A stretch of DNA of 10,663 bases from Actinomycetes bacterium. GTDB taxonomy: Bacteria > Actinomycetota > Actinomycetes > Actinomycetales > Cellulomonadaceae. Shown here in pieces: positions 5,738 to 10,663 of the stretch; the stretch's first letter is position 1; each line of letters begins with the position of its first letter. Under the pieces are notes generated by a model that did no database searches, had not been told where the DNA came from, and saw only the letters and a list, made by a program, of their open reading frames with translations. Where the stretch lies: positions 1 through 10,663 of the forward strand of contig JAEYUL010000059.1 of the NCBI GenBank assembly GCA_023432565.1, given 5' to 3'. Both the position numbers and the translations under genes were made by a program.

Positions 5738-7804
5738 ATGTCCCGTCGTGCCCACCCGCCGTTCGGGGCACCAGCCCGCCTCACGCTCCCGGCGCTGGCG
5801 GCGCTCGTCGTCGCGGCGCTGGTCGCTCTCGTCGCGGTCGTCGCACCGTTCGCGACGAGCGCCCGCGCCGCCGCCACCGTCGTCGTCCAGAGCGACTTCG
5901 AGGGCGGGCTCGACGGCTGGCAGGGGCGTGGCGACGCGACCGTCTCGCTGAGCTCGCAGACCCCACGCGGCACCCAGAGCCTGCTCGTGACGGGCCGCAC
6001 CGAGACGTGGAACGGCGCGAGCCTGCCGGTGACGTCGCAGCTCACGCCGGGAGTCACGTACACCGTCTCGATGTGGCTGCGCCTGCCGTCGACGGGGACG
6101 GGCTACGCGGACCTGCGCGTCTCCGTGCAGCGCGACGACGCGAACGGCTCGTCGTACGACACCGTGGCCACCGTCACGGGCGTGACGAGCGGCGAGTGGA
6201 AGCAGGTCACCGCGAGCTACACGCCCGGACCGTTCGACTCCGCGCAGCTGTACGTCGAGTCGACGTCATCCCTGACCGACATCCTCGTTGACGACGTGGT
6301 CGTCACCGGTGACCGTGCCACGCCCGACCTCACGCTCCCGCAGCTCGACGAGACCCTGGCGCCGTGGTTCCCGTTCGGCATCGCGGTCGAGCCGGCCGAC
6401 GTGCTCGCGGGACGCGGCGAGCTCGTCGCGCACCACGCCGCGCAGATCACCCCCGGCAACCAGATGAAGCCCGACGCGATCCAGCCCACCGAGGGCACGT
6501 TCAGCTTCGCGGCGGCCGACCTGCTGGTCGACTTCGCGCTCGAGCACGGGCAGCGCGTCTACGGGCACACCCTGGTATGGCACCAGCAGACCCCGCAGTG
6601 GTGGTTCGAGCGCAACGGGGTGGCCCTGACGACGAGCGCCGACGACCAGGCGCTGCTGCGGTCGCGCCTGAAGGCCCACATCCGTGCGATCGCCGACCAC
6701 TACCGCACGACGTACGGCGAGTTCGGCACGGCCGGCAACCCGATCTTCGCGTTCGACGTGGTCAACGAGGTCATCGACGAGTCCCAGCCCGACGGGCTGC
6801 GTCGCAGCGAGTGGTACCGGATCCTCGGCCCGTCGTACATCGCGAACGCGTTCACCTACGCCCGCGAGGCGTTCGGTCCGGACGTGCTGCTCTTCATCAA
6901 CGACTACAACTCGGAGTACGCGAACAAGCGCGCCCCGTACCTCGCGCTCGTGAAGTCCCTGCTCGCCCAGGGCGTGCCCGTCGACGGCGTCGGCCACCAG
7001 CTGCACGTCGAGGTCGGCCGGTCGCTGAGCGACGTCGAGGCGACCATCACGGCGTTCGAGGCGCTGCCCGTGACGCAGGCCGTCACCGAGCTGGACGTCT
7101 CGACCTACCTGCACGGGGGTGAGAGCTGGACGCAGCCGCCGGCCGCGCGCCTGCTCGAGCAGGCGTACTACTACCGCGACATGCTCGCGGTGCTCAAGCG
7201 GCACGCCTCCTCGCTGGAGTCGGTGACGGTGTGGGGCGTCGACGACTCGCGCACCTGGCTGCGAGCGGGTGCCGCACCGCTGCTGTTCGACGGCGCGCTG
7301 CAGGCGAAGCCCGCGTTCTGGGGCGTGGTCGACCCGTCCCGCATCGGCGCCACGTCCACGCCGACCCCGACGCCCACCGGGACGTCGACCCCGACGCCCA
7401 CGCCGACCGCGACGCCGACCCCGACGCCCACGCCGACCCCGACCCCGACCCCGACTCCGACCCCGACGACGACTGCGCCGCCCGGCGGCGGCTGCACCGT
7501 GGTGTGGGCGGCGAGCGCCTGGAACACCGGGCTGACGGCCAACGTGCGCGTGACCAACACGAGCAGCATGCCGCTCGACGGCTGGACGCTGACGTTCACC
7601 CTGCCGGGCGGACAGCAGGTGGTGCAGGGCTGGAGCGCGCAGTGGTCGCAGCAGGGCAGCGCCGTCACGGCGACGAACGCACCGTGGAACGGCCGGCTCG
7701 CCCCCGGCGCGAGCGCGGACATCGGCTTCAACGCCTCGCACCCGGGCACGCCGACGCCGCCCACGGGCTTCGCGCTGAACCAGGTGGCGTGCGCACAGCG
7801 CTGA
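5738..7804 (+). CDS. Secreted modular endo-1,4-beta-xylanase (CBM22-GH10-CBM2)
   Basis: This is a 688-residue extracellular enzyme hydrolysing internal beta-1,4-xylosidic bonds of xylan. It starts at an ATG with GAGGAG eight bases upstream. A signal peptide has Arg residues, a long Ala/Val/Leu core (about 15-37) and an ARA cleavage site near residue 44. Residues about 48-192 match a CBM22 (Pfam CBM_4_9) module, with the telling VTGRTETWNG and a C-terminal ILVDDVVV strand. The GH10 domain (about 200-537) has NQMKPDAIQP, GHTLVWHQQTPQWW, the acid/base Glu344 in FDVVNEV, NDYN, HQLHVE, the nucleophile Glu451 in TELDVS, and VWGVDDSRTWL. A Pro/Thr linker (539-585) leads to a CBM2 (586-688) with framing cysteines C586 and C685 and the cellulose-contacting tryptophans W595, W632 and W650. 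CBM2 should anchor it to cellulose or xylan in plant cell wall. It is intact and flanked by its own control region. Other GH10 activities (for example on aryl-cellobiosides) are possible, as in Cellulomonas Cex. Confidence 0.97.
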   Translation: MSRRAHPPFGAPARLTLPALAALVVAALVALVAVVAPFATSARAAATVVVQSDFEGGLDGWQGRGDATVSLSSQTPRGTQSLLVTGRTETWNGASLPVTSQLTPGVTYTVSMWLRLPSTGTGYADLRVSVQRDDANGSSYDTVATVTGVTSGEWKQVTASYTPGPFDSAQLYVESTSSLTDILVDDVVVTGDRATPDLTLPQLDETLAPWFPFGIAVEPADVLAGRGELVAHHAAQITPGNQMKPDAIQPTEGTFSFAAADLLVDFALEHGQRVYGHTLVWHQQTPQWWFERNGVALTTSADDQALLRSRLKAHIRAIADHYRTTYGEFGTAGNPIFAFDVVNEVIDESQPDGLRRSEWYRILGPSYIANAFTYAREAFGPDVLLFINDYNSEYANKRAPYLALVKSLLAQGVPVDGVGHQLHVEVGRSLSDVEATITAFEALPVTQAVTELDVSTYLHGGESWTQPPAARLLEQAYYYRDMLAVLKRHASSLESVTVWGVDDSRTWLRAGAAPLLFDGALQAKPAFWGVVDPSRIGATSTPTPTPTGTSTPTPTPTATPTPTPTPTPTPTPTPTPTTTAPPGGGCTVVWAASAWNTGLTANVRVTNTSSMPLDGWTLTFTLPGGQQVVQGWSAQWSQQGSAVTATNAPWNGRLAPGASADIGFNASHPGTPTPPTGFALNQVACAQR
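7352..7489. repeat. Pro-Thr linker-encoding short tandem repeat
   Basis: Tandem ACGCCG/ACCCCG hexamer-like units encode alternating Thr-Pro residues 539-585 of the xylanase, interrupted by GTST, a TA and a TTTAPP end. Repeats of near-identical codons make this tract prone to slippage in steps of 6 bp, which would change linker length without breaking the frame. Such linkers are typically glycosylated and flexible in secreted actinobacterial glycanases. Confidence 0.85.
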
Positions 7805-7830
7805 CCTGCGGCTCGACCGCCCGTGCGCAG

Positions 7831-7836
7831 TAGCCT
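7831..7836 (+). promoter_or_regulatory. Candidate -10 element giving a leaderless acetyltransferase mRNA
   Basis: TAGCCT ends six bases before the GTG at 7843, the spacing expected when transcription starts on the first base of the start codon. No Shine-Dalgarno is found before either possible GTG (7837 or 7843). The gap to the xylanase stop is only 38 nt, and no terminator is seen there. Confidence 0.4.
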
Positions 7837-7842
7837 GTGCGC

Positions 7843-8412
7843 GTGGTCCAGCACAGCGCCCTGTCGACGGTCCCCACCCTGCGCACGCCCCGACTCGTCC
7901 TGCGGCCGCTCGGTCCAGAGCACCTCGAAGACGTCTGGGCGGCCCTGGCCGACGAGGAGTCCAAGCGCCTGACGGGCACGAAGGCGACGTTCACGCGCGA
8001 GCAGGTGGCCGCGCACCTGGCGGCCGTCGGCGCCGCGGACGATCGCGCGGACTGGGCGATCACGCTGCCCGACGGCGCGTACGTCGGGGAGGTGGTCCTC
8101 AACGAGCTCGACGACGACATCGCGTGCATGAACGTCCGGATCGCCCTCGCACCCGGCATGCCCGGCCGCGGGTACGGCACGGAGGCGATGACCGCGGTGC
8201 TCGACCATGCGTTCGGCGCCGTCGGGCTGCACCGCGTCGAGCTCAGCGTCTACGACTTCAACCCGCGTGCCCTGCGCTCGTACGAGAAGGCGGGCTTCGT
8301 CGTCGAGGGTCGGCAGCGGCACACGCTGCTGTGGGACGGCCAGTGGTACGACTCGGTGCTGATGTCCGTCCTGGCGACCGACCCGCGCCCGTCGTCGAGC
8401 GCCCGGGCCTGA
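7843..8412 (+). CDS. GNAT-family N-acetyltransferase (RimJ/RimL-like)
   Basis: This 189-residue cytosolic protein transfers an acetyl group from acetyl-CoA to an amine. It has the Acetyltransf_3 layout: LRTPRLVLRPL near the N-terminus, a central beta strand GEVVLNELDDD, the acetyl-CoA pyrophosphate loop GRGYG (108-112, in the Q/RxxGxG/A pattern) followed by TEAMTAVLDHAF, then LHRVELSVYDFNPRALRSYEKAGFV, the classic motif B, and a final WYDSVLMSVL strand. This resembles RimJ/RimL-type enzymes acting on ribosomal protein N-termini and small-molecule acetyltransferases, but the substrate cannot be told from sequence. The GTG at 7843 is chosen because it fits the leaderless spacing; GTG 7837 is in frame and would add two residues. 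The gene is on the same strand as its neighbours but appears to have its own promoter. There is no sign of damage. Confidence 0.92.
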   Translation: MVQHSALSTVPTLRTPRLVLRPLGPEHLEDVWAALADEESKRLTGTKATFTREQVAAHLAAVGAADDRADWAITLPDGAYVGEVVLNELDDDIACMNVRIALAPGMPGRGYGTEAMTAVLDHAFGAVGLHRVELSVYDFNPRALRSYEKAGFVVEGRQRHTLLWDGQWYDSVLMSVLATDPRPSSSARA

Positions 8413-8451
8413 CACCCGGCGCCGCACGTCACGGGCGGCCGGCGTGGGGCT

Positions 8452-8461
8452 GTCCGCGGAC
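8452..8461. promoter_or_regulatory. Perfect 10-bp palindrome upstream of eno
   Basis: GTCCGCGGAC is a perfect inverted repeat located 33 nt before the candidate eno -10. In DNA this GC-rich such palindromes arise often by chance, so a regulatory role is only possible. The surrounding 8413-8490 region shows no gene and no clear terminator for the acetyltransferase. Confidence 0.15.
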
Positions 8462-8494
8462 GGAGGTCCCGGCGCGGGCCGGCGTCGCGCCTAC

Positions 8495-8500
8495 TAGGGT
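8495..8500 (+). promoter_or_regulatory. Candidate -10 element of eno
   Basis: TAGGGT (within CTACTAGGGTGAGG) is a TANNNT hexamer giving a leader of about 50 nt that includes the eno Shine-Dalgarno. An identical hexamer precedes pntA. No -35 consensus is visible. Confidence 0.42.
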
Positions 8501-8556
8501 GAGGTCGTAACCCCACACCTTGTATGGAATCCCACCTGCACGTCGAAGGAGCCCTC

Positions 8557-9837
8557 ATGGCAAGCATCGAGGCCGTCGGCGCCCGCGAGATCCTGGACTC
8601 GCGCGGCAACCCTACTGTCGAGGTCGAGGTCGCGCTCGACGACGGCACGATCGCCCGCGCCGCGGTGCCCTCGGGCGCCTCGACCGGCGCGTTCGAGGCC
8701 GTCGAGCGTCGTGACGGCGACCCGGCGCGTTACCTGGGCAAGGGCGTCGAGCAGGCCGTGAACGCGGTCATCGACGAGATCGCGCCGGAGATCATCGGTT
8801 TCGAGGCGAGCGAGCAGCGGCTCGTCGACGCCGCGCTCATCGACCTGGACGGCACGCCGAACAAGGGCAAGCTCGGCGCGAACGCGATCCTGGGCGTGTC
8901 GCTCGCGGTGGCCAAGGCCGCTGCCGACTCGGCCGACCTGCCGCTGTTCCGCTACGTCGGCGGCCCGAACGCGCACGTGCTGCCCGTCCCGATGATGAAC
9001 ATCCTCAACGGTGGCTCGCACGCGGACTCGAACGTCGACATCCAGGAGTTCATGGTCGCCCCGATCGGCGCCGTGACGTTCCGTGAGGCGCTGCGCACCG
9101 GCACCGAGGTCTACCACTCCCTGAAGTCCGTGCTGAAGGCCCAGGGTCTGAGCACCGGCCTCGGCGACGAGGGTGGCTTCGCGCCCAACCTGTCGAGCAA
9201 CCGCGCGGCGCTCGACCTCATCATCACGGCCATCGAGAAGGCCGGCTTCACGCCGGGCACGGACGTCGCGCTCGCGCTCGACGTCGCCTCGACGGAGTTC
9301 TTCGCCGACGACAAGTACTCGTTCGAGGGCAAGGAGCTCCAGGCCGCCGCGATGATCGAGTACTACGAGAAGCTCGTCGCGGACTACCCGCTGGTCTCGA
9401 TCGAGGACCCGCTGGCGGAGGACGACTGGGACGGCTGGGTCACGCTCATGGAGCGCCTGGGCAGCAAGGTCCAGATCGTCGGCGACGACCTGTTCGTCAC
9501 CAACCCGGAGCGTCTCGCCAAGGGCATCCAGCTCAAGGCCGCCAACTCGCTGCTGGTCAAGCTCAACCAGATCGGCACGCTCACCGAGACGCTCGACGCG
9601 GTGACGCTCGCGCAGCGCAACGGCTTCACGACGATGACCTCGCACCGCTCCGGCGAGACCGAGGACACCACGATCGCGGACCTGTCCGTCGCGACGAACG
9701 CCGGCCAGATCAAGACCGGTGCCCCCGCCCGCGGCGAGCGCATCAACAAGTACAACCAGCTGCTGCGCATCGAGGAGGAGCTGGACGACGCCGGTCGCTA
9801 CGCCGGCCGCTCGGCCTTCCCGCGCTTCCAGGCCTGA
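8557..9837 (+). CDS. eno: Enolase (phosphopyruvate hydratase)
   Basis: This glycolytic enzyme interconverts 2-phosphoglycerate and phosphoenolpyruvate, needs Mg2+, and acts in the cytosol. It has 426 residues (E. coli 432) and starts at an ATG with GAAGGAG five bases upstream; an in-frame ATG at 8524 has no such site and would add residues not found in enolases. The sequence opens with IEAVGAREILDSRGNPTVEV and shows SGASTGAFEAVE, NILNGGSHADSNVDIQEFM, GDEGGFAPNL with catalytic Glu205, IEDPLAEDDW and GDDLFVTN as metal ligands, LLVKLNQIGTLTET (the enolase signature) with catalytic Lys335, and SHRSGETEDTTIADL. All active-site elements are present, so it is surely functional. The enzyme is normally a housekeeping protein and part of the RNA degradosome in some bacteria; nothing here indicates that. 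A strong terminator follows, so it is probably transcribed alone. Confidence 0.99.
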   Translation: MASIEAVGAREILDSRGNPTVEVEVALDDGTIARAAVPSGASTGAFEAVERRDGDPARYLGKGVEQAVNAVIDEIAPEIIGFEASEQRLVDAALIDLDGTPNKGKLGANAILGVSLAVAKAAADSADLPLFRYVGGPNAHVLPVPMMNILNGGSHADSNVDIQEFMVAPIGAVTFREALRTGTEVYHSLKSVLKAQGLSTGLGDEGGFAPNLSSNRAALDLIITAIEKAGFTPGTDVALALDVASTEFFADDKYSFEGKELQAAAMIEYYEKLVADYPLVSIEDPLAEDDWDGWVTLMERLGSKVQIVGDDLFVTNPERLAKGIQLKAANSLLVKLNQIGTLTETLDAVTLAQRNGFTTMTSHRSGETEDTTIADLSVATNAGQIKTGAPARGERINKYNQLLRIEEELDDAGRYAGRSAFPRFQA

Positions 9838-9871
9838 TCACCTCAGCCTGACCGGTCGGCCACCACCGACC

Positions 9872-9907
9872 CGAGGCCGGTCGTCCCCCCGGGGACGACC
9901 GGCCTCG
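9872..9907 (+). terminator. Strong intrinsic terminator after eno
   Basis: A perfect 16-bp stem (arms 9872-9887 and 9892-9907) closes on a 4-nt loop, beginning 34 nt after the eno stop and followed by CCCTTTCCC. The stem is long and purely Watson-Crick; the T-tract is short, as usual in this kind of genome. Confidence 0.88.
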
Positions 9908-9928
9908 CCCTTTCCCGGGCCCCGCACC

Positions 9929-9976
9929 TCACGCCCTCCGTCACGCCCTCCGTCACGCCTTCGGTCACGCCTCCCT
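9929..9976. repeat. 12-bp tandem repeat, four copies
   Basis: Four consecutive 12-bp units follow the consensus TCACGCCCTCCG. The first two copies are identical, the third differs at two positions and the fourth is more diverged. Twelve is a multiple of three, so on the minus strand it reads as repeated TEGV, but no convincing gene covers it. It opens the long noncoding stretch (9908-10331), which otherwise holds inverted repeats and a 29-bp repeat. Confidence 0.85.
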
Positions 9977-10007
9977 CGCGCGCCCACCTGCCGCCCTCCG
10001 TCGCCCT

Positions 10008-10038
10008 GGCTCCGCGGCGCATCGTGCGCCCCGGAGCC
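10008..10038. repeat. 14-bp inverted repeat (hairpin) in the eno-downstream gap
   Basis: GGCTCCGCGGCGCA and TGCGCCCCGGAGCC pair over 14 positions with one internal mismatch and a 3-nt TCG loop. It could fold into a stable RNA hairpin on either strand. With no T-run it is not a classical terminator, though it could back up the eno terminator. Confidence 0.5.
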
Positions 10039-10059
10039 GGACCGGTCGGTGCAGGGATG

Positions 10060-10122
10060 GATGCAGCGCGGGTGCGCTCGGCGTGCGCGTCTGCTGCATT
10101 CATCGCTGCATCGAACCGATGC
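10060..10122. repeat. Cluster of overlapping inverted repeats built on ATGCAGC/GCTGCAT
   Basis: GATGCAGCG (10060-10068) is perfectly inverted as CGCTGCATC (10104-10112). A further GCTGCAT lies at 10093-10099, and GCATCG-aac-CGATGC (10108-10122) forms another small perfect inverted repeat. Three copies of one heptamer in about 50 nt look like binding sites for a dimeric protein or a folded RNA. No known consensus is recognised. Confidence 0.4.
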
Positions 10123-10192
10123 CCGGCCGCGCAGCGGGCTGGTCGTCGGCTCGGGCGGTGGGGCGGATGTGCCGGGCGGGACGCCGGCGGGC

Positions 10193-10261
10193 GGAGGTGG
10201 TGGGGTGCGTGTCGGCACGGTGGAGGTGGTGGGGTGCGTGTCGGGACGGCGGAGGTGGGGG
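10193..10261. repeat. 29-bp tandem repeat, about 2.4 copies
   Basis: Two adjacent 29-bp units (10193-10221 and 10222-10250) are nearly identical, differing at two positions, and an 11-nt partial third follows. The unit starts GGAGGTGGTGGGG and is strongly purine-rich (G-runs) on the plus strand. A more degenerate copy may lie just upstream (about 10155-10190). There are no spacers, so it is not CRISPR. It sits about 70 nt before the last gene. Confidence 0.85.
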
Positions 10262-10319
10262 ATCGGTGAAGGACACGGCGGGGCGGGGTGGCGTCCCGGG
10301 CGTGCCGGGGCGTCCGAGG

Positions 10320-10325
10320 CACAAT
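10320..10325 (+). promoter_or_regulatory. Candidate -10 element giving a leaderless start for the last gene
   Basis: CACAAT ends six bases before the ATG at 10332, the spacing for transcription starting at the start codon. No Shine-Dalgarno lies at normal distance before that ATG. The first base departs from TANNNT, so confidence is modest. Confidence 0.35.
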
Positions 10326-10331
10326 CGGCTC

Positions 10332-10663
10332 ATGTCAGCGCCCCGACGCCCGGTCGAGCCGCGCCCGGCCGACGGCCGCGGGGCGGGTGCCTCCCGCGCG
10401 ACGAGCGGGTCGCACCCCGTGCGTGGCGCCAGGGGCCCGGTCACGTCCGGCGACGGCACGACGCCGGGCACACCGTCGTCGGCCGCTGCCGTGCCAGGTC
10501 GTGCGCGAGCTCCGCGACCCCGTGGGGCCGCGGAACCCAAGGGCGAGACCAGGGCCGCAGGCCGGACGACGAACGCGCGCGCCCGCGCGTCGCGAGGTGC
10601 GCCGGCACGCCCCACGACGCCGTCACGGGGGATGCCGCGGGCCGCGACGTCCCGGCCCGGGGC
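10332..10663 (+). CDS. Probable FtsB/DivIC-type septum formation initiator, N-terminal part
   Basis: An open frame from ATG 10332 runs to the window edge without a stop, giving 110 residues of an incomplete protein. What is visible is entirely low-complexity, rich in Ala, Arg, Pro, Gly, Ser and Thr (MSAPRRPVEPRPADGRGAG at the start), with no membrane segment yet, and is surely disordered and basic. Third codon positions are strongly G/C, in line with real genes here. The identity rests on context: in actinobacteria the gene after eno is usually ftsB/divIC, a small bitopic coiled-coil divisome protein that bridges FtsQ and FtsL, and those proteins often have a long Ala/Pro/Arg-rich cytoplasmic extension. 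The transmembrane helix and coiled coil that would confirm this lie beyond the window. Another secreted or nucleic-acid-binding protein with such a tail cannot be excluded. Confidence 0.6.
   Translation, partial: MSAPRRPVEPRPADGRGAGASRATSGSHPVRGARGPVTSGDGTTPGTPSSAAAVPGRARAPRPRGAAEPKGETRAAGRTTNARARASRGAPARPTTPSRGMPRAATSRPG

Noticed and set aside
6266..7741. 491-residue minus-strand open frame opposite the xylanase
   Set aside because: Its RGRGRG stretch is simply the Pro/Thr linker read backwards; no domain is visible.
2362..8556. Genomic island or transposon carrying pntAB and the xylanase
   Set aside because: No transposase, integrase, tRNA target, terminal inverted repeats or direct repeats were found at the edges, and composition does not shift.
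8494..9645. 383-residue minus-strand open frame opposite eno
   Set aside because: Antisense shadow of enolase, which is intact in its own frame.
10193..10261. CRISPR array
   Set aside because: The units are directly adjacent with no spacers, only about 2.4 copies, and no cas gene is present.
10100..10615. 171-residue minus-strand frame across the repeats and the last gene
   Set aside because: Low-complexity Pro/His/Arg product of the repeat tract; the plus-strand frame with a placed start and expected gene order is preferred.

Overview
The window is very GC-rich DNA with strong G/C bias at third codon positions. It reads as a chromosomal stretch of a high-GC actinobacterium, most likely Cellulomonas or a close relative in the Micrococcales. 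The main reasons are a secreted modular xylanase (CBM22-GH10-Pro/Thr linker-CBM2) and a housekeeping gene order (lipoprotein, mazG, eno, then probably ftsB) typical of actinobacteria. I see no rRNA, tRNA, CRISPR array, transposase, integrase or phage gene.

Layout. Positions 1-70 hold nothing I can assign. A metallo-beta-lactamase-fold protein with an N-terminal zinc ribbon runs leftward (919-71). Diverging from it is a short operon: a SurA-N-like lipoprotein (1100-1678) and a MazG nucleotide pyrophosphohydrolase (1684-2361), 5 nt apart. After a 215-nt gap with a candidate operator and a -10-like hexamer come pntA and pntB (2577-5556), the two subunits of the proton-translocating transhydrogenase, one base apart and closed by a strong intrinsic terminator (5571-5605). 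Next is the exported xylanase (5738-7804), then a GNAT acetyltransferase (7843-8412) whose start looks leaderless. Enolase (8557-9837) follows, with a textbook Shine-Dalgarno and a perfect 16-bp terminator. The 494-nt gap after eno is unusually rich in repeats: a 12-bp tandem repeat, several inverted repeats and a 29-bp tandem repeat. The last 332 nt are the start of a rightward gene that leaves the window. Its Ala/Pro/Arg-rich N-terminus and place after eno suggest the divisome protein FtsB/DivIC.

How the genes fit together. The MazG protein (nucleotide-pool cleaning), enolase (glycolysis) and the probable FtsB (division) form a conserved housekeeping block. PntAB (NADPH supply driven by proton motive force), the xylanase (extracellular xylan breakdown) and the acetyltransferase sit inside that block, between mazG and eno. 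They look like an accessory insertion, although base composition matches the flanks and no mobility genes are visible. The xylanase feeds pentose catabolism while PntAB and enolase serve central metabolism; this link is inference only, because each has its own apparent promoter region.

I did not find a clear new multi-gene system. The best leads are the degenerate active site of the metallo-beta-lactamase-fold protein, the repeat-rich eno-downstream region, the palindrome in front of pntA, and the recurring TAGNNT -10 elements, including apparently leaderless starts.
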